From Colwellia sp. (GTDB lineage: Bacteria; Pseudomonadota; Gammaproteobacteria; Enterobacterales; Alteromonadaceae): a stretch of 56,787 bases of DNA. The position numbers were made by a program, and so were the translations under genes. The stretch covers positions 58,092 to 114,878 of the forward strand of contig JABSOW010000015.1 of assembly GCA_013215465.1 (NCBI GenBank), given 5' to 3'. Under the pieces are notes generated by a model, which worked only from the letters and a program-made list of their open reading frames with translations, was not told the origin of the DNA and did no database searches. Positions 8,271-18,091 of this stretch are shown here, in pieces. The number at the start of each line of letters is the position of its first letter. Position 1 is the stretch's first letter.

Positions 8271-10049
8271 ATGAGCAAACCATTAGGTATTACCGAAGTT
8301 GTCTTAAGAGATGGGCACCAATCCATTTTAGCAACAAGACTTCGTTTAGAAGACATGTTGCCAATAGCATCAACACTTGATGACGTAGGCTACTGGTCTA
8401 TTGAATCGTGGGGCGGAGCAACGTTTGATTCATGTATTCGTTATTTAGGTGAAGATCCTTGGGAACGCATTCGTGCGTTGAAAAAGGCGATGCCAAAAAC
8501 GAAACAACAGATGTTGTTTCGCGGTCAAAATATTCTAGGTTACCGTCACTATGCTGACGACGTGGTAGAAAAATTTGTTGAAAGAGCACATATTAATGGT
8601 GTTGATGTGTTCCGCATATTTGATGCAATGAATGATGTTCGTAACTTACAAACATCAATTAAAGCTGCTATTAAAGTGGGTGCCCATGCACAGGGCACTT
8701 TAAGTTATACCGAAAGCCCTGTTCACAGGCTTGAGGGTTGGTTGACTATGGCCAAGCAAATTGAAGATATGGGCGCACATTCTTTATGTATTAAAGATAT
8801 GTCAGGCTTATTAAAACCTTACGATGCCGCTGAGCTAATTAGTCGCCTTAAAGAAACTGTTTCACTACCTATAGCGCTACATTGTCATGCAACGACAGGT
8901 TTAAGTGTTGCGACACAAATGAAAGCAATTGATTGCGATATTGATGTTATTGATACTTCGATTTCTTCAATGAGCATGACTTATGGTCATTCAGCAACAG
9001 AAACGATTGCTTCTATTGTTGAAGGCACTAAACGTGATACTGGCTTGAATGTCGAGAAAATGGCCGAAGTAGCGGCATATTTTCGCGAGGTTAGACAAAA
9101 ATATGCTGAGTTTGAAGGTAGCTTAAAAGGTGTTGATGCCCGTATTTTAACGGCACAAGTACCGGGTGGCATGTTAACGAATATGGAAAATCAACTTAAA
9201 GAGCAAGGCGCCAGCGATAAGTTTGATGAAGTGTTAATTGAGATCCCAAAAGTTCGCAAAGACTTAGGCTATATTCCACTGGTAACGCCAACATCACAAA
9301 TTGTTGGTACACAAGCGGTATTGAATATACTAACGGGAGAACGTTATAAATCAATCACTAAAGAAACTGCGGGCGTATTAAAAGGTGAGTACGGCGCTAC
9401 GGCTGCTCCTGTTGATGTTGAACTACAAACTCGCGTTTTAGACGGTAAGGAAGTGATTACTTGTCGCCCGGCTGACTTGCTTGACCCAGAAATAGATAAG
9501 TTATCGACAGAATTGCAAGAGTTAGCGAAAGAAAAAGGTATTACTCTGGCAGATGAAGTTATTGACGACGTATTAACTTATGCGTTATTCCCACAGATAG
9601 GCTTGAAGTTCTTAGAAAACCGTAACAACCCGGCGGCTTTTGAACCTATTCCTACCAAAGCAAGTGCTAAGGTGGCCAAATCATCAGAGCTAAGCTCAAC
9701 TACCGAACCAGAAAGCTATGCGGTAAGTGTTGATGGTAAAATTTATGATGTGATTGTAGCGCCGGGCGGCTCTATTGAAGCGATTACTCTTCCAGCTGGT
9801 GATGATGCCATTAAGCAATCTGCCTCTATTACCGCGGAAGAAACGTTGAATGCGCCTTTATCAGGTAATATTTTTAAAGTGCTTGTTGGTGAAGGTGACG
9901 CTGTTGAAGCCGGTGACGTTGTTATCATTATGGAAGCGATGAAAATGGAAACAGAAATCCGTGCGGTAAATGCCGGCGTTATTACAAGTGTGCACACTAA
10001 AGAGGGCGATTCTGTTGCTGTTGGTGATGCCTTACTTAGCTTTTCATAG
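8271..10049 (+). CDS. oadA: Oxaloacetate decarboxylase, alpha subunit (carboxyltransferase and biotin carrier)
   Basis: This cytoplasmic subunit moves the carboxyl group of oxaloacetate to biotin, giving pyruvate; the beta subunit then decarboxylates carboxybiotin and exports Na+. The N-terminal TIM-barrel carboxyltransferase has [28 protein letters not shown] and the metal-binding [16 protein letters not shown] conserved region follows, then an Ala/Ser-rich linker (about 465-485) and a C-terminal biotinyl domain with [13 protein letters not shown]; Lys558 is the biotinylation site. The length of 592 aa is normal. ATG 8271 lies 10 nt after oadG. Confidence 0.97.
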   Translation: MSKPLGITEVVLRDGHQSILATRLRLEDMLPIASTLDDVGYWSIESWGGATFDSCIRYLGEDPWERIRALKKAMPKTKQQMLFRGQNILGYRHYADDVVEKFVERAHINGVDVFRIFDAMNDVRNLQTSIKAAIKVGAHAQGTLSYTESPVHRLEGWLTMAKQIEDMGAHSLCIKDMSGLLKPYDAAELISRLKETVSLPIALHCHATTGLSVATQMKAIDCDIDVIDTSISSMSMTYGHSATETIASIVEGTKRDTGLNVEKMAEVAAYFREVRQKYAEFEGSLKGVDARILTAQVPGGMLTNMENQLKEQGASDKFDEVLIEIPKVRKDLGYIPLVTPTSQIVGTQAVLNILTGERYKSITKETAGVLKGEYGATAAPVDVELQTRVLDGKEVITCRPADLLDPEIDKLSTELQELAKEKGITLADEVIDDVLTYALFPQIGLKFLENRNNPAAFEPIPTKASAKVAKSSELSSTTEPESYAVSVDGKIYDVIVAPGGSIEAITLPAGDDAIKQSASITAEETLNAPLSGNIFKVLVGEGDAVEAGDVVIIMEAMKMETEIRAVNAGVITSVHTKEGDSVAVGDALLSFS

Positions 10050-10057
10050 GGGATACC

Positions 10058-11188
10058 ATGGATAATTTAAATAAATTATGGTTATCAACTGGTTTAGCTA
10101 ACTTTGAGTTAGGCCAGGTGATCATGATGCTAGTGGGGTGTGGTTTACTCTACCTCGCTATTGCTCGAAAATTTGAACCATTATTATTATTGCCCATGGG
10201 GTTTGGCGCGGTTTTAACTAATATCCCTATGGCTGGCTTTAGTGAAGCAGGCGGTTTTTTGAGCTATGTTTATCATGGTGGTATTGAAACCGGTATTTTC
10301 CCCTTAATTATTTTTATGGGTGTGGGGGCGATGACTGATTTTGGCGCGTTAATCGCCAACCCTAAAACCTTGCTTTTAGGGGCTGCCGCACAAACAGGTA
10401 TTTTTGTTACTTTGTTTGGTGCGATAGCGCTGAACGCGGTGCCAGGTATTGAGTTTACCTTAAAAGATGCCTCTGCCATTGCTATTATTGGTGGCGCTGA
10501 TGGTCCCACGGCGATATTTTTAGCAACAAAACTTGCTCCCGAATTACTTGGCGCCATTGCGGTAGCTGCTTATTCATATATGGCGTTAGTACCAATTATT
10601 CAGCCGCCTATTATGAGAGCGTTAACCACTTTAGAAGAACGTAAGATTGAAATGGCGCAACTTCGCCCAGTAACTAAAATAGAAAAAGTTATTTTTCCAT
10701 TAGGTGTGCTGCTAATGACCATATTTTTCTTACCGGCAGCAACGCCGCTAGTGGGTATGTTCTGTTTAGGTAATTTAATGCGCGAATCTGGTGTGGTTGA
10801 TCGTTTAAGCTCAACGGCACAAAATGAATTGATTAACATCACTACCATTTTACTTGGCTTGGGTGTTGGTTCAAAACTAAGTGCAGAAGCATTTTTGAAT
10901 GTTGAAACCTTAGGTATTTTGGCATTAGGCGCGATTGCTTTCTCAATTGGTACCGCATCAGGTGTGTTAATGGCTAAAGTAATGAATAAGTTTTCTAAAG
11001 TGCCTATTAATCCGCTAATTGGTGCTGCTGGCGTTTCAGCGGTGCCAATGGCTGCTAGGGTTGCAAACAAAGTAGGTTTAGAGGCTAATCCTCATAACTT
11101 CTTGCTGATGCATGCTATGGGTCCTAACGTGGCGGGTGTGCTTGGCTCTGCGGTTGCTGCGGGTATACTGCTAGCATTAGTAGGGTAA
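10058..11188 (+). CDS. oadB: Oxaloacetate decarboxylase, beta subunit (Na+ pump)
   Basis: This integral membrane subunit decarboxylates carboxybiotin and couples it to Na+ export. The 376-aa protein has about nine to eleven hydrophobic segments. The signature region [17 protein letters not shown] (about residues 147-163), which contains a conserved Asp of the Na+ path, and the C-terminal [19 protein letters not shown] block are both present. It follows oadA after 8 nt with GGGGATACC before the ATG and is the last gene of the operon, with a strong terminator about 40 nt downstream. Confidence 0.97.
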   Translation: MDNLNKLWLSTGLANFELGQVIMMLVGCGLLYLAIARKFEPLLLLPMGFGAVLTNIPMAGFSEAGGFLSYVYHGGIETGIFPLIIFMGVGAMTDFGALIANPKTLLLGAAAQTGIFVTLFGAIALNAVPGIEFTLKDASAIAIIGGADGPTAIFLATKLAPELLGAIAVAAYSYMALVPIIQPPIMRALTTLEERKIEMAQLRPVTKIEKVIFPLGVLLMTIFFLPAATPLVGMFCLGNLMRESGVVDRLSSTAQNELINITTILLGLGVGSKLSAEAFLNVETLGILALGAIAFSIGTASGVLMAKVMNKFSKVPINPLIGAAGVSAVPMAARVANKVGLEANPHNFLLMHAMGPNVAGVLGSAVAAGILLALVG

Positions 11189-11230
11189 AGCGTAAACTAC
11201 ATAGGTATGATATAAAATGATATATCTGAA

Positions 11231-11256
11231 AAGCCGAGCATGTCTCGGCTTTTTTA
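11231..11256 (+). terminator. Rho-independent terminator of oadGAB
   Basis: AAGCCGAG (11231-11238) pairs with CTCGGCTT (11244-11251) across a short loop and is followed by a T run. Confidence 0.9.
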
Positions 11257-11401
11257 TGCGCATAACAATAGTGCTTTAACAGGCGAGTTACAGAGTCGTT
11301 AAGCGAGTTAGGCAAAGGCGTTCTTTTTATTACTGGATGTTATCTTAAAAAATAAGGTTATAATGCGATTATAATTTTTTAACCGCAAACTATTTACCGT
11401 G

Positions 11402-12241
11402 ATGAAAAAACTATTCTCTGTTTGTTTTATTTTGTTAGCGCTGTCAGCTTGTTCAACTTCTTCAACAGGCCGAAATCAGGTGTCCCTTTATTCTGAAGCT
11501 GAACTTAACCATATGGGCATTACTTCATTTGAGCAAATGAAAAAAGAAATCCCAATTAGCAAAGATAAAGCAACGAATGATTTTGTGCTTTGTGTTGCCA
11601 ATGCAATTACGGCTAATGTGCCAAAATTTGCCCATCAAGGTGAATGGGAAGTAGTAGTATTTGATTCAGCGCAAGTAAATGCGTTTGCTTTACCAGGTGG
11701 TAAAATAGGGGTTTATACTGGCATTTTACAGGTAACTGAAAATCAACATCAGTTAGCGGCAATTATTGGCCATGAAGTGGGGCATGTACTTGAACACCAT
11801 TCTAACGAACGTTTGTCAGCCAATAAAATATCTAATATGGGTATGGCTGTTGCTGCTATTGCTTTAGGAGCAAGTGATGTTGACAATAAAGGCCTTTGGG
11901 TTGCTGGGTTGGGTATTGGCATTCAATATGGCGTTATCATGCCCTATAGTCGGTCTCATGAAAGTGAAGCAGACATCGTTGGTCAAGACTTAATGGCTCG
12001 CTCAGGTTTTGCCCCACAAGCAAGTGTTCATTTATGGCAGAACATGTCAAAACTAAGTAAAGATACGCCACCAGAGTTTATGTCGACCCACCCTTCAAAT
12101 GAAACACGAATTAAACAATTAAATGAACATTTAACACTTTCTCAGTCCTACTATTTAGCGGAGAAAAATAGTGGCAATACCCCTCAATGTGTTAAGCCAA
12201 AAGTTATTCCTAAGCCGCCTACTGAAAAGAGTAAAAAATAG
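11402..12241 (+). CDS. M48-family lipoprotein metallopeptidase (LoiP/YcaL-like)
   Basis: This is probably a periplasmic, membrane-anchored zinc protease. The N-terminus MKKLFSVCFILLALSACSTS is a lipoprotein signal with lipobox LSAC. The zinc site HEVGH lies at residues 124-128 and the third ligand is in SHESEADIVGQDLMARSGF. A conserved N-P-S-N-E-T-R-type block appears near the C-terminus as STHPSNETRIKQL. Members of this family take part in quality control of outer-membrane proteins. I chose ATG 11402; a GTG sits one codon earlier at 11399. It is a single-gene unit between the oad terminator and the polysaccharide export gene. Confidence 0.93.
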   Translation: MKKLFSVCFILLALSACSTSSTGRNQVSLYSEAELNHMGITSFEQMKKEIPISKDKATNDFVLCVANAITANVPKFAHQGEWEVVVFDSAQVNAFALPGGKIGVYTGILQVTENQHQLAAIIGHEVGHVLEHHSNERLSANKISNMGMAVAAIALGASDVDNKGLWVAGLGIGIQYGVIMPYSRSHESEADIVGQDLMARSGFAPQASVHLWQNMSKLSKDTPPEFMSTHPSNETRIKQLNEHLTLSQSYYLAEKNSGNTPQCVKPKVIPKPPTEKSKK

Positions 12242-12464
12242 TTATTGTACAGCAAACAAAATTTGTGCAGTTATCATGTTATGTGTTCCCAAACTATCAT
12301 CTTGAAGTAGCTTGGCTATAGTACTATTGTTTGCTTGTTACTATGCTGTTAAACTTCGATTGTTAATAATTTGAGCATTATGGCTCAAAAGCCTCTTTAT
12401 TCCCGCCAAGCTTAAGCATGTTAAATTGGTTGGGGAAACCGCATTACAGGAACACCTTGCGTTA

Positions 12465-15227
12465 ATGATTATGATCACTAAAAAACTCTTTAATAAACTC
12501 ACTCTGGTACTAACGAAGTTTACATTTCATTTTGTAGCTTTTTCAATATTGATTTTTTCAACTCAAGCTTTTTCTTATCAAGTAAGTCAAGCTCAAATAG
12601 AACAGTTTAAAAAATTACCGCCATCGCAGCAGCAGGCGTTAGCGAAAAGCATGGGCATTGATATTGGTGATCTTAATGATATTAAAGAGCAATTATCCGG
12701 CAAAGGTGACAATAAACAACTGACAGAAAATACTCAAATGTACCCTCGTGGTACTCAGTTTGATGAGCAGGGTAACCCTGTTCAAAATACCGACGAAGAA
12801 GATGAAAATTTTGAACAGGTACAAACATTAAAGCCTTTTGGTTATGATGTTTTTGCCAATTCCCCGCAAACCTTTGCGCCAACCATGGATATAGCTATTC
12901 CTTCGGGCTATATGGTGGCGCCCGGTGATCGAATTTCTATTCAAATATTTGGTAAAGAAAGTAATGAATTTGAATTAGAAGTAAACAGAGAAGGGCAAAT
13001 TGTTTTTCCATCTTATGGGCCTTTTACGGTTGCGGGCTTGTCTTTTACTGAAATGAAACGTTTATTAATTGCGAAAATTAAAGAAAAAATTATTGGTGTT
13101 GATGTTGTTATTGGCATGGCGTCGTTGCGCTCAATGCGAATATTTGTTTTAGGTGATGCCTATAAACCGGGTCCATACAATTTAAGCTCTTTATCAAGCA
13201 TAACTCATGCGATTTTTGCTGCAGGTGGCATTAGTGATATCGGCAGTTTACGCAATATACAACTTAAGCGTGCTGGTAGGTTAATTAAAACACTCGATTT
13301 ATACGATCTGCTTATTCAAGGTGACTCTAGCAATGACGCATTATTACAATCAGGCGATGTGGTTTTTATTGCGCCAGTTGGTAAAACGGTATCCATTGAA
13401 GGCGAAGTACGTCGTCCAGCTATTTACGAATTAGTAACAGGAGATGATTTTGCTAATGTACTGGCGATGGCCGGCGGTTTATTACCGAGTGCTTATGCAA
13501 AATCAACCATTATTGAACGCTACAATCTAAATAGTTTACGTAGCGTTGTTAATATCGATTTTACTAACGACAAACAATTGTCATTAAAAGCGCAAGCGGG
13601 TGATTTTGTTAGGGTGATGAAAGCCGCTGATATGTTTTCACAATCGATTACCTTAATTGGTGCCTTAACACGTCCAGGGAAATATCAATGGCAGCAAGGG
13701 CAAAGAGTTACCGATTTATTACCCCAGGTGAATTCACATTTGTTAGCGAATGCTGATTTAAATTATAGCTTGATTATTCGAGAAATTGACCTTGCGCGCA
13801 ATATAGAAATATTACAATTTAGCCTTGCTAAAGCCATCACCAATGTGGATTCTGAAGATAACCTTTTATTACAAGCAAGTGATAAGTTACTGGTGTTTTC
13901 TCGGATATCTAAATTGACCGAAAATAATTTATCGCTTGATATGCTTGCTTATACTCAAGAAGAGCTCTTTAAGAAGGAGCAGCAACTAGCCAAAGATAAA
14001 TTTAAAACTAAACTGTTTTGGCAAAAATATGACCATGCAAATAAATTAGTTGAAATGGAAGTAGACGAAACAGCCAAATTGGTTAACCAATCTATTGTAC
14101 AAATGTCAGGTGGTGAAATTGAAGAAGAAGTTGATATAAAAGAACTGGCTTTATTTTCTCGCCAACGTTTATTGCTGCCTATTATTCAAAAGTTGAAGAA
14201 CCAAGGTGGTTCGGGGCAGCCGATACAGCTAATAGAAATTGATGGTTCGGTTAAATTTCCAGGTGTTTATCCGCTGGCGCGTAATGGCCGAGTTGATGAT
14301 TTAATTGCCGCCGCAGGTGGTTTAAATGAGTCAGCCTATTTAGCGCGTGCAGAGCTCACTCGCAATGTAGTTCGTGATCAATTTGTGAGTAAGCGCTCTA
14401 TTTCAGTGAATCTGAAATCAGCGTTACAAGGTGAAGAAAATGATAATATTTTATTACAAAGCAAAGATAGGTTAAATATCCATAAAATTCCTGCCTGGAG
14501 TGAAAATCATGTGGTTGAATTACGAGGCGAGTTTGTTTTTCCTGGTAAGTATACAATCCGCCGCGGCGAAAATTTATCTGATTTAATTGCAAAAGCTGGC
14601 GGCTTTACGCGTTTTGCCCATCAAGAAGGCTCGGTATTTACTCGCATTAAACTGCAAGCATTAGAGTTACAAAATCTCGTTAAATTATCCGGTGATTTAC
14701 GTATTGAAATGGCATCTAAGTCTTTATCAGACAGTAATTATTCGCAATCTTATAATGAAGTTCAAGCGATGCTAGAAGATCTTACTAAATTGCAACCGAT
14801 AGGCCGTTTAGTACTTAACTTACCAAAAGTTGTTAAAGATAATGATTACGATATTTTACTTGAGGATGGTGATGTACTTTACGTACCTACCTTAAAAAAT
14901 TCAGTGAATGTTATCGGGCAAGTACAGGTTACCTCTTCTCATATTTATGATAAAAGCTTAACCGCACAAGACTACTTAGCACAAAGTGGCGGCAGTAAAA
15001 AGCGTGCTGATGAAGAGAGAGTTTACATTATTGCTGCTAATGGCAGCATAAAATTAATGGCAAGTAGCAATTGGTTTGCCAGTAATGCGGGTGATAATAT
15101 GAAGCCCGGTGATACCGTTGTAGTACCACTTGATTCTGAGTACATGAGTAACTTAACGTTATGGACTAGTGCAACCACTATCATGTATAACACCGCGGTA
15201 GCGATAGCGGCTATTAGTGGTATTTAA
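12465..15227 (+). CDS. Polysaccharide export protein with six SLBB domains (Wza-like)
   Basis: This is the likely outer-membrane or periplasmic channel for an envelope polysaccharide. After a signal-like hydrophobic stretch ending in STQAFS comes a short QIEQFKKLPPSQQQALA helix. The polysaccharide export domain (about residues 130-215, PSGYMVAPGDRISIQIFG) is followed by six SLBB-like repeats of the GxVxxPGxY type, for example RPGKYQWQQG, FPGVYPLARN and FPGKYTIRRG. It ends in a hydrophobic C-terminal segment. At about 920 aa it is far longer than E. coli Wza (379 aa) and lacks an obvious lipobox. Start codons at 12465 and 12471 are both possible; the farther TTG at 12426 is less likely. The wzz-like gene follows after 53 nt. 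Confidence 0.9.
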   Translation: MIMITKKLFNKLTLVLTKFTFHFVAFSILIFSTQAFSYQVSQAQIEQFKKLPPSQQQALAKSMGIDIGDLNDIKEQLSGKGDNKQLTENTQMYPRGTQFDEQGNPVQNTDEEDENFEQVQTLKPFGYDVFANSPQTFAPTMDIAIPSGYMVAPGDRISIQIFGKESNEFELEVNREGQIVFPSYGPFTVAGLSFTEMKRLLIAKIKEKIIGVDVVIGMASLRSMRIFVLGDAYKPGPYNLSSLSSITHAIFAAGGISDIGSLRNIQLKRAGRLIKTLDLYDLLIQGDSSNDALLQSGDVVFIAPVGKTVSIEGEVRRPAIYELVTGDDFANVLAMAGGLLPSAYAKSTIIERYNLNSLRSVVNIDFTNDKQLSLKAQAGDFVRVMKAADMFSQSITLIGALTRPGKYQWQQGQRVTDLLPQVNSHLLANADLNYSLIIREIDLARNIEILQFSLAKAITNVDSEDNLLLQASDKLLVFSRISKLTENNLSLDMLAYTQEELFKKEQQLAKDKFKTKLFWQKYDHANKLVEMEVDETAKLVNQSIVQMSGGEIEEEVDIKELALFSRQRLLLPIIQKLKNQGGSGQPIQLIEIDGSVKFPGVYPLARNGRVDDLIAAAGGLNESAYLARAELTRNVVRDQFVSKRSISVNLKSALQGEENDNILLQSKDRLNIHKIPAWSENHVVELRGEFVFPGKYTIRRGENLSDLIAKAGGFTRFAHQEGSVFTRIKLQALELQNLVKLSGDLRIEMASKSLSDSNYSQSYNEVQAMLEDLTKLQPIGRLVLNLPKVVKDNDYDILLEDGDVLYVPTLKNSVNVIGQVQVTSSHIYDKSLTAQDYLAQSGGSKKRADEERVYIIAANGSIKLMASSNWFASNAGDNMKPGDTVVVPLDSEYMSNLTLWTSATTIMYNTAVAIAAISGI

Positions 15228-15280
15228 TTTATAAACAGATAGATAAAAAGCGAAAATCTTTTAATTGGTGAAGTAATTAA

Positions 15281-16378
15281 GTGTCTAAAATAATAGAAAA
15301 AAACGACGAGAATAGCGTGGCAAAAAACGTGGAAAGTAACGGCTCACAGGGAATTAATGATCAAAATCAGTTCTCGTCGGCTAATTTAGCTATGGTGCAA
15401 CAGCAAATGCTGTTAGCACAAATGCAACAAAGTCAAACTCGAACTCAAGACGATGAAATTGATTTAGCTGAATTATGGCGAGCTGTTTGGGCTGGAAAAA
15501 TAACAATAATTATTATTAGTTTTGTTTTTGCTGTCGCCTCTATTTACTTTGCTCTTTCTCAACCAAATGTTTATAAAGCTTCAGCAATATTAGCGCCGGC
15601 ATCAAATGAAGGAGGCGCGGGTGGTTTATCTGCATTAGCAGGTCAGTTTGGTGGTTTAGCAAGTATGGCGGGCATCAATTTAGGTGGTGGAGCAAGCAAT
15701 AAAACAGATTTAGCATTAGAGATAATAAAATCGCGTACATTTATTCAAAAATTTATTGAAAAGCATAACTTGTTAGTGCCAATTATGGCGGGTAAAGAAT
15801 GGGATATAGCCACTAATACCTTGATTATAGATGATACCATTTATGATCTAACTAATAATAAATGGTTACGAGAAGCAAAAGCGCCTAAAAAGGCAAAACC
15901 ATCTTTATGGGAGGCATTTGTAGTATTTTCTGACTTATTGAACCTGTCTCAAGATAAAAGTACCACTATGATTACGATAGAGCTAGAGTATTATTCACCT
16001 GAAATGGCGCAGCAATGGATAAATTGGTTGATTAGCGACGTAAATGAATTTATGAGAGATCAAGATCAAAAAGAAGCCCAAGACTCTATTAATTATTTAA
16101 CCGAGCAATTAAAAAATATTCATGTAGCGTCGATGGAAAGCGTTTTTTATCAGCTTATTGAAGAGCAAACAAAAAACATGATGTTAACGAAAGTTAAAGC
16201 AGAATATGTGTTAAAAACGATTGACCCCGCACAGATACCAGAAGAAAATGCCAAGCCTAAACGTGCTTTAATTGTAGTGTTAGGCACTATACTTGGTGGT
16301 ATGCTGTCGGTGTTGATTGTTTTGATCCGTTACTTTTCTAATAAAGCGGGAAATAAAACAGTTAATAAAAAAGCTTAA
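15281..16378 (+). CDS. Wzz-type polysaccharide chain-length regulator
   Basis: This inner-membrane protein probably sets chain length in a Wzx/Wzy system. A polar, Gln-rich N-terminal tail of about 65 residues precedes the Wzz motif DEIDLAELWRAVWAGK and a first membrane helix (about 72-92). A periplasmic region with a Gly/Ala-rich segment follows, and a Pro-rich element (PEENAKPKRALIVV) leads into the second helix near the C-terminus. No C-terminal tyrosine-kinase domain (Wzc) is fused. Start is GTG 15281. It lies directly downstream of the SLBB exporter and upstream of the beta-CASP gene. Confidence 0.9.
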   Translation: MSKIIEKNDENSVAKNVESNGSQGINDQNQFSSANLAMVQQQMLLAQMQQSQTRTQDDEIDLAELWRAVWAGKITIIIISFVFAVASIYFALSQPNVYKASAILAPASNEGGAGGLSALAGQFGGLASMAGINLGGGASNKTDLALEIIKSRTFIQKFIEKHNLLVPIMAGKEWDIATNTLIIDDTIYDLTNNKWLREAKAPKKAKPSLWEAFVVFSDLLNLSQDKSTTMITIELEYYSPEMAQQWINWLISDVNEFMRDQDQKEAQDSINYLTEQLKNIHVASMESVFYQLIEEQTKNMMLTKVKAEYVLKTIDPAQIPEENAKPKRALIVVLGTILGGMLSVLIVLIRYFSNKAGNKTVNKKA

Positions 16379-16417
16379 AGTTAATAGATAGGCACATAAA
16401 TTAAACAAGGATTGTTT

Positions 16418-17824
16418 ATGAAAATTCAACATCATGGCGCAGTAAATGGCGTAACTGGCTCATGCCATCAACTTCACATTGATGAGCAAAACTCTGTTTT
16501 AATTGATTGTGGGCTTTTTCAAGGAGCAGAGCAGGGCAAGAATAACGGCGCTGAAAATAATGAAAAGCACCTTGCTATTGATTTTGACATCAGTACGGTA
16601 CAAGCATTAATTGTTACCCATTGTCATATTGATCATGTTGGCCGAATACCTTACCTACTTGCCGCAGGGTTTCGAGGGCCAATTTATGCAACTACAGCAA
16701 CAGCGGCTTTACTGCCCCTTGTTATTGAAGATGCGTTAAAAGTTGGGGTAACGCGTAATAAATCAATGATTAATGCTTGCTTGAAATTACTTAAAAAGCA
16801 GTTAATAGCACTAGATTATAAAAAATGGCAATCACTGGCTTTAAGTGACGCTGCGCTTCTTGTTCACCCAGAGCCAGTAGAGGGGAGAGACGCAGCAGCA
16901 GAGGCAAGTTCACCCAAAGCAAAAATTAAATTTCAAATGGCAGGGCATATTTTGGGCTCTGCGTATGTTGAAATTGATATCATTAAAAAATCAAACAAAA
17001 CACCAAAGCACCGGGTGGTATTTTCAGGCGATCTTGGTGCGCCTTATGCTCCCTTATTACCCGCACCCAAAAGCCCATATCGTGCTGATACCTTGGTTAT
17101 AGAGTCAACTTACGGTGATAAAAACCATCAAAACAGAAAAGTTAGAACTAAACAGCTACAAAAAATTATAGAAAAAGCGGTAGCAGACAATGGGGTAGTG
17201 TTAATTCCCGCTTTTAGCATAGGCCGAACACAAGAGCTGCTTTATGAATTAGAAAAAATTATCCAGCGAAAAGCCAATTCAAGCCTTTGGCAAAATATCG
17301 ATATTATTATTGATTCACCAATGGCGGCAAAATTTACCGAACATTATAAAGAATTTAAAAATTTGTGGGATGCAGAAGCCAAACAAAAACTTAAGTTAGG
17401 CCGACACCCGTTAAGCTTTGAACAACTTTATACGGTTGATAGTCACCAAGAGCATAGGCAAACAGTGGCCTATTTAGCCAAACGTAATAAACCGGCAATA
17501 ATTATAGCCGCCAGTGGTATGTGTAGTGGTGGCAGAATAGTTAATTACTTAAAACAGTTTTTGAACGATAAAACTGCCGATATTCTCTTTGTTGGTTATC
17601 AAGCGCAAGGCTCTTTGGGGCGTGATATTCAAAAATACGGTACTATCGCCGAGGGTACTATCACTGATAGCAGCAAACCAAGTAAAGCGCCTTATGTTTT
17701 TATCGACGGTAAGCGTATATATATTAACGCTGGCGTACATACCATTAGTGGCTACTCAGCCCATGCAGATCAAAACGGGCTAATTAATTTTGTTAAGCGC
17801 ATGCGGCTCAACCCACACATATAA
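16418..17824 (+). CDS. Beta-CASP metallo-beta-lactamase RNA nuclease, 3' end frameshifted
   Basis: This is an MBL-fold beta-CASP protein of the YsgA/CPSF-type exonuclease family. Metal site THCHIDHVGRIPYL, GHILGSAYVEI, FSGDLG, ESTYGD, ASSGMCSGGRIVNYL-like (here AASGMCSGGRIVNYL) and SGYSAHADQNGL are all present. The reading frame stops at 17824 within LNPHI. The next bases continue in another frame as KIVHGDDNAKQALAKQYKK up to a stop at 17914-17916, which is the expected family C-terminus. One missing A (CCA-ACA-CAT to CCA-CAC-ATA, near 17812-17816) explains it, so about 35 residues are lost or it is a sequencing error. Codons for VHPEPVEG at 16862-16885 look like an inserted repeat. ATG 16418 has ACAAGG seven nt upstream. 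Confidence 0.85.
   Translation: MKIQHHGAVNGVTGSCHQLHIDEQNSVLIDCGLFQGAEQGKNNGAENNEKHLAIDFDISTVQALIVTHCHIDHVGRIPYLLAAGFRGPIYATTATAALLPLVIEDALKVGVTRNKSMINACLKLLKKQLIALDYKKWQSLALSDAALLVHPEPVEGRDAAAEASSPKAKIKFQMAGHILGSAYVEIDIIKKSNKTPKHRVVFSGDLGAPYAPLLPAPKSPYRADTLVIESTYGDKNHQNRKVRTKQLQKIIEKAVADNGVVLIPAFSIGRTQELLYELEKIIQRKANSSLWQNIDIIIDSPMAAKFTEHYKEFKNLWDAEAKQKLKLGRHPLSFEQLYTVDSHQEHRQTVAYLAKRNKPAIIIAASGMCSGGRIVNYLKQFLNDKTADILFVGYQAQGSLGRDIQKYGTIAEGTITDSSKPSKAPYVFIDGKRIYINAGVHTISGYSAHADQNGLINFVKRMRLNPHI
16862..16917. repeat. In-frame HPEPVEG-type inserted repeat within the beta-CASP gene
   Basis: The sequence GTTCACCCAGAGCCAGTAG, followed by AGGGG, resembles the widespread GTTCACCCTGAGCCTGTCG repeat known to insert into bacterial coding regions as VHPEPVEG. 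A second GTTCACCCA lies 46 nt downstream (16908). The encoded Ala/Glu-rich stretch falls between conserved blocks of the nuclease, where a loop would be tolerated. Confidence 0.55.
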
Positions 17825-17933
17825 AAATTGTCCATGGTGATGACAATGCCAAACAAGCATTGGCAAAGCAATATAAGAAAATGTTAGTTAATGCCAAGAT
17901 TGAAATTGCTAAATAATGCAGTGTTTACTGCAG

Positions 17934-17966
17934 CCTTGTAGTAAGTACTTGTAGTAAGTACTTGTA
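17934..17966. repeat. Tandem 14-nt repeat
   Basis: TTGTAGTAAGTAC occurs twice in a row, followed by a partial third unit TTGTAGCAA. Function unknown; it sits between the beta-CASP gene and the wecA promoter. Confidence 0.7.
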
Positions 17967-18023
17967 GCAAACATAAGTGTAATTGCTGGTAATTTAAATA
18001 ATAAAAACCATTATTAATTAAAA

Positions 18024-18052
18024 CTGAAATAAAGTAAAAACTCTAGTATAAT
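18024..18052 (+). promoter_or_regulatory. Candidate sigma70 promoter of wecA
   Basis: CTGAAA (18024-18029) and a perfect TATAAT (18047-18052) are spaced 17 nt apart, 40 nt before the wecA start. The same CTGAAA-17-TATAAT arrangement occurs before wbpD. Confidence 0.5.
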
Positions 18053-18091
18053 CTTCGCCGCTAATAATAATAAACAGTTAACAAGAACGTT

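Noticed and set aside
10600..11070. A 156-codon open frame antisense to oadB
   Set aside because: It lies wholly within oadB, which has clear motifs, and its product is low-complexity with no recognisable family or ribosome binding site.
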